This document shows positions 5,074-9,140 of a stretch of 9,140 bases of DNA, in pieces (within the stretch, counting starts at the first letter, position 1; each line of letters begins with the position of its first letter). This DNA comes from Flavipsychrobacter stenotrophus (lineage in GTDB: Bacteria; Bacteroidota; Bacteroidia; Chitinophagales; Chitinophagaceae): contig CANCOG010000172.1 in NCBI GenBank assembly GCA_947379685.1, positions 1 through 9,140 on the forward strand, given 5' to 3'. The translations under genes and the position numbers were made by a program. A model generated the notes under the pieces. That model ran no database searches. It was not told the origin of the DNA and was given only the letters and a program-made list of their open reading frames with translations.

Positions 5074-7698
5074 ATGAAGAAAATACTTTTTTCGCTTTTG
5101 ATACTTTTTCCGGGTGTTACATTACTGGCCCAACCATGGATGCCAGCTAATACACACCAGCCAGTAAAGTTGAAAGACGTTATCGCGAACTATAAGCTTT
5201 CCGCCAGGGAAGATGAAGAGAAAGAGGAACGTGAAATGAAAGAAGATGGGAAAGTGGAAAAGGAAGGTAAAGACTATTTTTTTCAGAGATGGGCGTGGTA
5301 TTGGCAACAACACCTTGATGAACAGGGATACATGGTGCCTCCAGCCAGAACCTGGGAAGAATGGAATAAATACTATCAACAGCACACCGAAAATGTGGCT
5401 TCAAAAAATACTACCGGTACTCCTGCAAACTGGACTTTTGCCGGACCTGATTCTACTGGCGGAGGATACTGGGGGATTGGACGTATAAACGCAATTGCAG
5501 TGCATCCTACCGACACTTCAGTACTATTTGCCGGAACAGCAGGTGGTGGCACATGGAAGTCTACTGATGGTGGCGGGTCGTGGGCACCACTTTATAGCAA
5601 TTTTCCAACTGTTGGGGTTTCAGATATTACGATCAATCCGAAGAACCCTAATACAATTTATGTATGTACAGGTGACGCTGATGGTTATGGTAATTACAGT
5701 ATGGGTATTATCAAGACTCTTGATGGAGGTTCTACCTGGAATATTACAGGAATGGCCTGGACCCCTTTCTCTTATATTTGGGCACGGTCCCTGATCATGA
5801 ACCCATTAGATACTAATACGCTGATGCTGGCTGCCCGTGATGGAATTCATATAACACACAATGGTGGCTCCAGCTGGACTACACTTGCAAGTGGCGATTT
5901 TAAACAAGTACTTTATCGTCCTGGTGATACTACAACTGTATATGCATCGAGGTATGCACTTTATCCGGACTCGTCGGCACAAATATTAAGGTCTACAAAT
6001 GGTGGTGTTACCTGGACACAGATCAGCCATTTTACACAGGCTGAAAGAATAAATCTGGCTGTGTGCCCGTCAAGTCCCAATATTGTTAAGGCGCTTGCAT
6101 CATCGAGAAAGGCTTCCGGGCTTTTGGGAATATACGGGTCTACAAACAAGGGGGCATCGTTTAGTCCACTATATGAAAATGATACAAGTTGCACGAAAAA
6201 TCTTTTGGGTTATGAGTTGGGCCTTCCAACGTCTCAATGTAACGGGCAGGGATGGTATGACCTTTGTATTGCAATAAATCCTACTGATTCCAGTAAGGTA
6301 ATTATTGGCGGTGTAAACAATTATTACTCTACAAATGGTGGATCAACCTGGTCGATTGTGACAACATGGTATGGTGGCATACCTTCGGTAAATACCGTGC
6401 ATGCCGACAAACACTGTCTGATCTATAACCCGCTCAACCTGAAATTGTATGAAGGGTGCGACGGTGGTATCTATAAAACTACCGACCCGGTGAGCGGTAC
6501 CTGGACGAATATTACAAATGGTATGGGCATTACACAATTCTACCGTAATGCCGTTGCCAATGGGGTGAACTGGTGCATTGGTGGGGCTCAGGACAATGGT
6601 ACACAAATGGTGGGAAACCCTGCCTACCTCGACCTTACTGGGGGAGATGGCATGCAGTGCCAGATAGATTACGAAAGCCCTACGACCACCTGGTATACTG
6701 CCTCACAGAATGGATATATTAACCGGACAGTTGATGCAGGCGCTCATTATTCTGGTATAAGCGGTTCAATTCCTGATACGTTGGGAGGGATATGGATTAC
6801 ACCTTATATCATTCATCCATTGTCCAGCAATATTTTACTCGCAGGCATTGATATACTCTTCAAGTCGTTAGACCAGGGTAGTACATGGGTGCCAATCTCT
6901 CCTCAGTTCAGTAGCAACAGCAAGATCAACCACATCGCGATGTCGCCGAATAACGGAAATTATATTTACCTGACACTCGAGAATAATACCCTGCATTTTT
7001 CGCCTGACTTTGGTAATACATGGGATACTATTTCGACGATCTCCTTTAGTAATAATATTTCACGGATAAAGGTTGATCCATTTGATTCGAATGTGGTTTG
7101 GGTAACATTCAGCGGTTATGGTTCAAAAAGGGTAGCTTCCTACAACCGGACAGCTCATGCCTGGATAAACCATAATAGCGGATTGCCCACTATTCCGGTT
7201 AACTGTATTGCCATCGATTCTTTCTCGGGAACCAAGTACATTGGCACCGATGCTGCCATCTATTATCTGGACACAACAATGACTAGCTGGGCGTTATACA
7301 ACACCAACCTGCCGTCTGTAAATATCGAAGACCTCAATATCAATTACTCCACCAATGAACTTTGGGCGGCAACCTATGGGCGTGGTATGTGGCATACGAC
7401 AAAACGCGAGTTCCCGACACAAGTATCTACAGTGCCTTTCCTGACTGATGTTACTAAAATTGTGCCGAATCCTTCAAAAGGGTCCTTTACCATTAACACC
7501 ACCCATCCGGAGTTTGTAGGGCAACAGGTAACGGTAAAGCTCATTTCTGTAAATGGAACGGCGGTATGGCAGGAAGAAAAGGCATTCGACAGTGCCGGTA
7601 ACCTGAAGGTAAATGCAAAGGGCCTGCCTGCTGGTGCATACATCTGTGAGACGGTTAATGACAAAATGATGGCGAGGAGCAGGGTGGTGATTTATTGA
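5074..7698 (+). CDS. T9SS-exported beta-propeller protein with Asp-box (BNR/sortilin-like) repeats
   Basis: The 874-residue secreted protein has a signal peptide at 1-20 (ending LLAQ). A strongly charged Glu/Lys segment (44-66) precedes an aromatic region (FFQRWAWYWQQHL, 69-81). The propeller spans about 115-775. Asp-box motifs of the S/T-x-D/N-x-G-x-T/S-W type occur at 163-170, 215-222, 261-268, 307-314, 356-363 (degenerate), 419-426, 469-477 (one-residue insertion), 598-605 and 643-650. VHADKH (442-447) and GCDGGIYKTTD (461-471) are typical of the sortilin/VPS10-like group. Residues about 794-874 form a T9SS type A sorting domain (KIVPNPSKGSF, GLPAGAY, final RVVIY), so the protein should cross the outer membrane by T9SS and be released or surface-attached. 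Databases often label such proteins glycosyl hydrolase, but I cannot identify GH74 catalytic residues. Binding or adhesion is as likely. The start at 5074 is supported by the adjoining signal peptide. Confidence 0.92.
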   Translation: MKKILFSLLILFPGVTLLAQPWMPANTHQPVKLKDVIANYKLSAREDEEKEEREMKEDGKVEKEGKDYFFQRWAWYWQQHLDEQGYMVPPARTWEEWNKYYQQHTENVASKNTTGTPANWTFAGPDSTGGGYWGIGRINAIAVHPTDTSVLFAGTAGGGTWKSTDGGGSWAPLYSNFPTVGVSDITINPKNPNTIYVCTGDADGYGNYSMGIIKTLDGGSTWNITGMAWTPFSYIWARSLIMNPLDTNTLMLAARDGIHITHNGGSSWTTLASGDFKQVLYRPGDTTTVYASRYALYPDSSAQILRSTNGGVTWTQISHFTQAERINLAVCPSSPNIVKALASSRKASGLLGIYGSTNKGASFSPLYENDTSCTKNLLGYELGLPTSQCNGQGWYDLCIAINPTDSSKVIIGGVNNYYSTNGGSTWSIVTTWYGGIPSVNTVHADKHCLIYNPLNLKLYEGCDGGIYKTTDPVSGTWTNITNGMGITQFYRNAVANGVNWCIGGAQDNGTQMVGNPAYLDLTGGDGMQCQIDYESPTTTWYTASQNGYINRTVDAGAHYSGISGSIPDTLGGIWITPYIIHPLSSNILLAGIDILFKSLDQGSTWVPISPQFSSNSKINHIAMSPNNGNYIYLTLENNTLHFSPDFGNTWDTISTISFSNNISRIKVDPFDSNVVWVTFSGYGSKRVASYNRTAHAWINHNSGLPTIPVNCIAIDSFSGTKYIGTDAAIYYLDTTMTSWALYNTNLPSVNIEDLNINYSTNELWAATYGRGMWHTTKREFPTQVSTVPFLTDVTKIVPNPSKGSFTINTTHPEFVGQQVTVKLISVNGTAVWQEEKAFDSAGNLKVNAKGLPAGAYICETVNDKMMARSRVVIY

Positions 7699-7722
7699 TG
7701 GGGAGATAATGAGTAAATTGAC

Positions 7723-7788
7723 CTGGATTACCTCGCTTTTTGGAAACCCATGAATAGTACGGATGCTGCACTAATGCCGCTAATCCAG
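7723..7788. repeat. 8-bp inverted repeat in the convergent intergenic gap
   Basis: CTGGATTA (7723-7730) and TAATCCAG (7781-7788) are perfect reverse complements separated by 50 bases. They lie in the 114-base gap between the stop codons of the propeller gene and uvrB. Two more pairs extend the stem beyond one mismatch. No T run follows on either strand, so a terminator role is doubtful. No other terminator is evident in this gap. Confidence 0.3.
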
Positions 7789-7812
7789 TTCTCAATGATC
7801 TGTTTTTCGGCG

Positions 7813-9140
7813 TTACCTCATTCCCTCTTTCTGTTTTTGCAATTTGAATAAATTATCTCTCAGGCGGGCAGCTTCAATGAAGTCGAGGTCTTTGGCTGCC
7901 TTTTCCATTTCTTTCTTGGTGCGGGTTATTTCTTTATCCAGCTGAGCAGCAGACTTGTATTCTGCAGCCGGTTCTGCCGCCAGTAACATTGGTTCATCGG
8001 TAAGGGCATATTCCTTGCTTTCGTCCATTCCCTTGATGTCGAGAACGGAAGTTTGGCCCATGATCTCCCCTATTGACTTAAGGATGGTTCTCGGGGTAAT
8101 GCCTTTTTCCAGGTTGTTTTTGATCTGTTTTGCACGGCGGCGTTCTGTTTCGTCGATGGTGCGCTGCATGCTGTCCGTAATCTTATCGGCATAGAAAATT
8201 ACAAGCCCATTTACATTACGGGCTGCGCGTCCGGCCATCTGGGTAAGCGATCGCTCATCCCGGAGAAAACCTTCTTTATCAGCATCGAGAATGGCCATTA
8301 GAGACACCTCCGGCAGGTCAAGTCCCTCACGAAGCAGGTTTACCCCAACCAATACATTGATACTGCCCAGACGGAGCTCCCGCAAGATTTCAATGCGCTC
8401 CAGCGTGTCGACCTCGGAATGTATGTATTTTGATTTGATGTTGATGCGTTTCAGGTATTTATCCAGTTCTTCGGCCATGCGCTTGGTCAATGTGGTTACC
8501 AGTACACGATCGCCGCTGGCTACCCGTTTCTCAATCTCATCGAGCAGGTCATCTACCTGATTAATGCTGGGTCTGATCTCGATGGGTGGGTCGAGGAGGC
8601 CTGTAGGTCTTACTATCTGTTCTGTAACTACACCACCACACTGTTCCATCTCATACTTACCGGGTGTAGCTGTAACAAAGATCACCTGATTTAGTAAGGA
8701 TTCAAATTCATAGAAATTGAGTGGGCGGTTGTCAAGCGCAGAAGGGAGCCTGAAGCCAAAGTCGACCAGGGTTATTTTGCGTGAACGGTCTCCTCCATAC
8801 ATCCCGCTGATCTGCGGAATGGTAACGTGGCTCTCATCTATAACCAATAAAAAGTCATCGGGGAAATAGTCGATGAGGCAGAACGGGCGTGTGCCGGGTT
8901 TACGGCGGTCCAGGAAGCGGGAATAGTTTTCAATACCGCTGCAATAACCCAATTCCTGCATCATTTCGAGGTCGTAGGTGACCCTCTCTTTTATGCGTTG
9001 GGCTTCGGCATGTTTGCCCATTTTCTTGAAGTATTCTACTTGGGCATTCATTTCATCCTGAATCTCATAGACAATTTGTGCCATCTGGTCCTTAGGAGCA
9101 ATATAAAGGTTTGCTGGGAAAATGGCTGCGTTTTCCATAC
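7813..9140 (-). CDS. uvrB: UvrABC excision nuclease subunit B (UvrB), C-terminal part; 5' end outside window
   Basis: UvrB is the damage-verifying helicase-like subunit of nucleotide excision repair; it is loaded by UvrA and then recruits UvrC. About 442 codons are visible, and roughly a third (the N-terminal ATPase part with Walker A and the beta-hairpin) lies beyond position 9140. The ATG at 9138-9136 is internal. Counting from that Met, family signatures include ELGYCSGIENYSRFL (62-76), helicase motif II DESH (101-104), GFRLPSALDNRPL (128-140), TATPG (156-160), VRPTGLLDPPIE (177-188), TLTKRMAEEL (216-225), VNLLREGLDLPEVSL (266-280) and motif VI QMAGRAARNVNG (300-311). A C-terminal UVR coiled-coil motif at about 402-436 (DKEI... 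to DLDFIEAARLRDNLFKLQ) should bind UvrC. The frame is intact to TAA at 7815-7813. The gene converges on the propeller gene. Confidence 0.97.
   Translation of the reverse strand, partial: MENAAIFPANLYIAPKDQMAQIVYEIQDEMNAQVEYFKKMGKHAEAQRIKERVTYDLEMMQELGYCSGIENYSRFLDRRKPGTRPFCLIDYFPDDFLLVIDESHVTIPQISGMYGGDRSRKITLVDFGFRLPSALDNRPLNFYEFESLLNQVIFVTATPGKYEMEQCGGVVTEQIVRPTGLLDPPIEIRPSINQVDDLLDEIEKRVASGDRVLVTTLTKRMAEELDKYLKRINIKSKYIHSEVDTLERIEILRELRLGSINVLVGVNLLREGLDLPEVSLMAILDADKEGFLRDERSLTQMAGRAARNVNGLVIFYADKITDSMQRTIDETERRRAKQIKNNLEKGITPRTILKSIGEIMGQTSVLDIKGMDESKEYALTDEPMLLAAEPAAEYKSAAQLDKEITRTKKEMEKAAKDLDFIEAARLRDNLFKLQKQKEGMR

Noticed and set aside
5074..7698. Assignment of the propeller protein as a GH74 xyloglucanase
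   Set aside because: Asp-boxes are shared by many unrelated propellers, and the N-terminal GH74 signature and catalytic acids could not be identified.
7728..7814. Open - strand stretch just after uvrB that reads like protein (…QIIENWISGISAASVLFMGFQKAR, then TAA)
   Set aside because: It has no ATG, GTG or TTG at its upstream end, begins after an in-frame TGA, and would need a shift past the uvrB stop. UvrB already ends normally after its UVR motif.
1..9140. Defence system, mobile element, CRISPR array or tRNA
   Set aside because: No transposase, integrase, toxin-antitoxin pair, nuclease cluster, spaced repeats or cloverleaf was seen. All larger frames are explained by housekeeping or envelope genes.

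Overview
The window looks like a chromosomal segment of a Bacteroidota bacterium, probably from the Chitinophagaceae/Sphingobacteriia side of the phylum. The evidence is a large secreted protein with a type IX secretion (T9SS) C-terminal sorting domain, the near absence of Shine-Dalgarno sequences before the starts, a perfect TAnnTTTG-type promoter box, and a UvrB whose wording matches Bacteroidota homologues. The exact genus cannot be read from the sequence.

Layout: (1) Positions 1-2921 hold a tight + strand operon for the proton-translocating NAD(P) transhydrogenase in its three-gene form: pntAA (5' end just outside the window), pntAB and pntB. (2) Positions 3112-4971 hold three short exported proteins on the + strand: a probable lipoprotein with one EGF-like module, a TlpA/ResA-like thioredoxin with a WCAPC active site, and an unrecognised secreted protein of 170 residues. 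A clear intrinsic terminator (3721-3752) and a Bacteroidota-type promoter (3764-3797) separate the lipoprotein from the thioredoxin gene. (3) Positions 5074-7698 encode an 874-residue secreted beta-propeller protein with about nine Asp-box (BNR/sortilin-like) repeats and a T9SS type A sorting domain. (4) Positions 7813-9140 on the - strand hold the C-terminal two thirds of uvrB, convergent with the preceding gene.

Functionally, the transhydrogenase couples the proton gradient to NADPH formation in the inner membrane, and UvrB is the damage-verification helicase of nucleotide excision repair. The four genes between them make envelope or extracellular proteins, but nothing in the sequence ties them into one pathway. 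I see no mobile element, CRISPR array, tRNA or rRNA. No stretch over 300 bases lacks a gene; the longest gaps are 2922-3111 and 3700-3880.

I do not find convincing evidence of an undescribed system. The observations most worth a second look are a 12-bp perfect palindrome overlapping the thioredoxin-gene promoter, a possible H-type pseudoknot at 4401-4429, the position of the membrane histidine in the transhydrogenase, and the two small exported proteins of unknown role.
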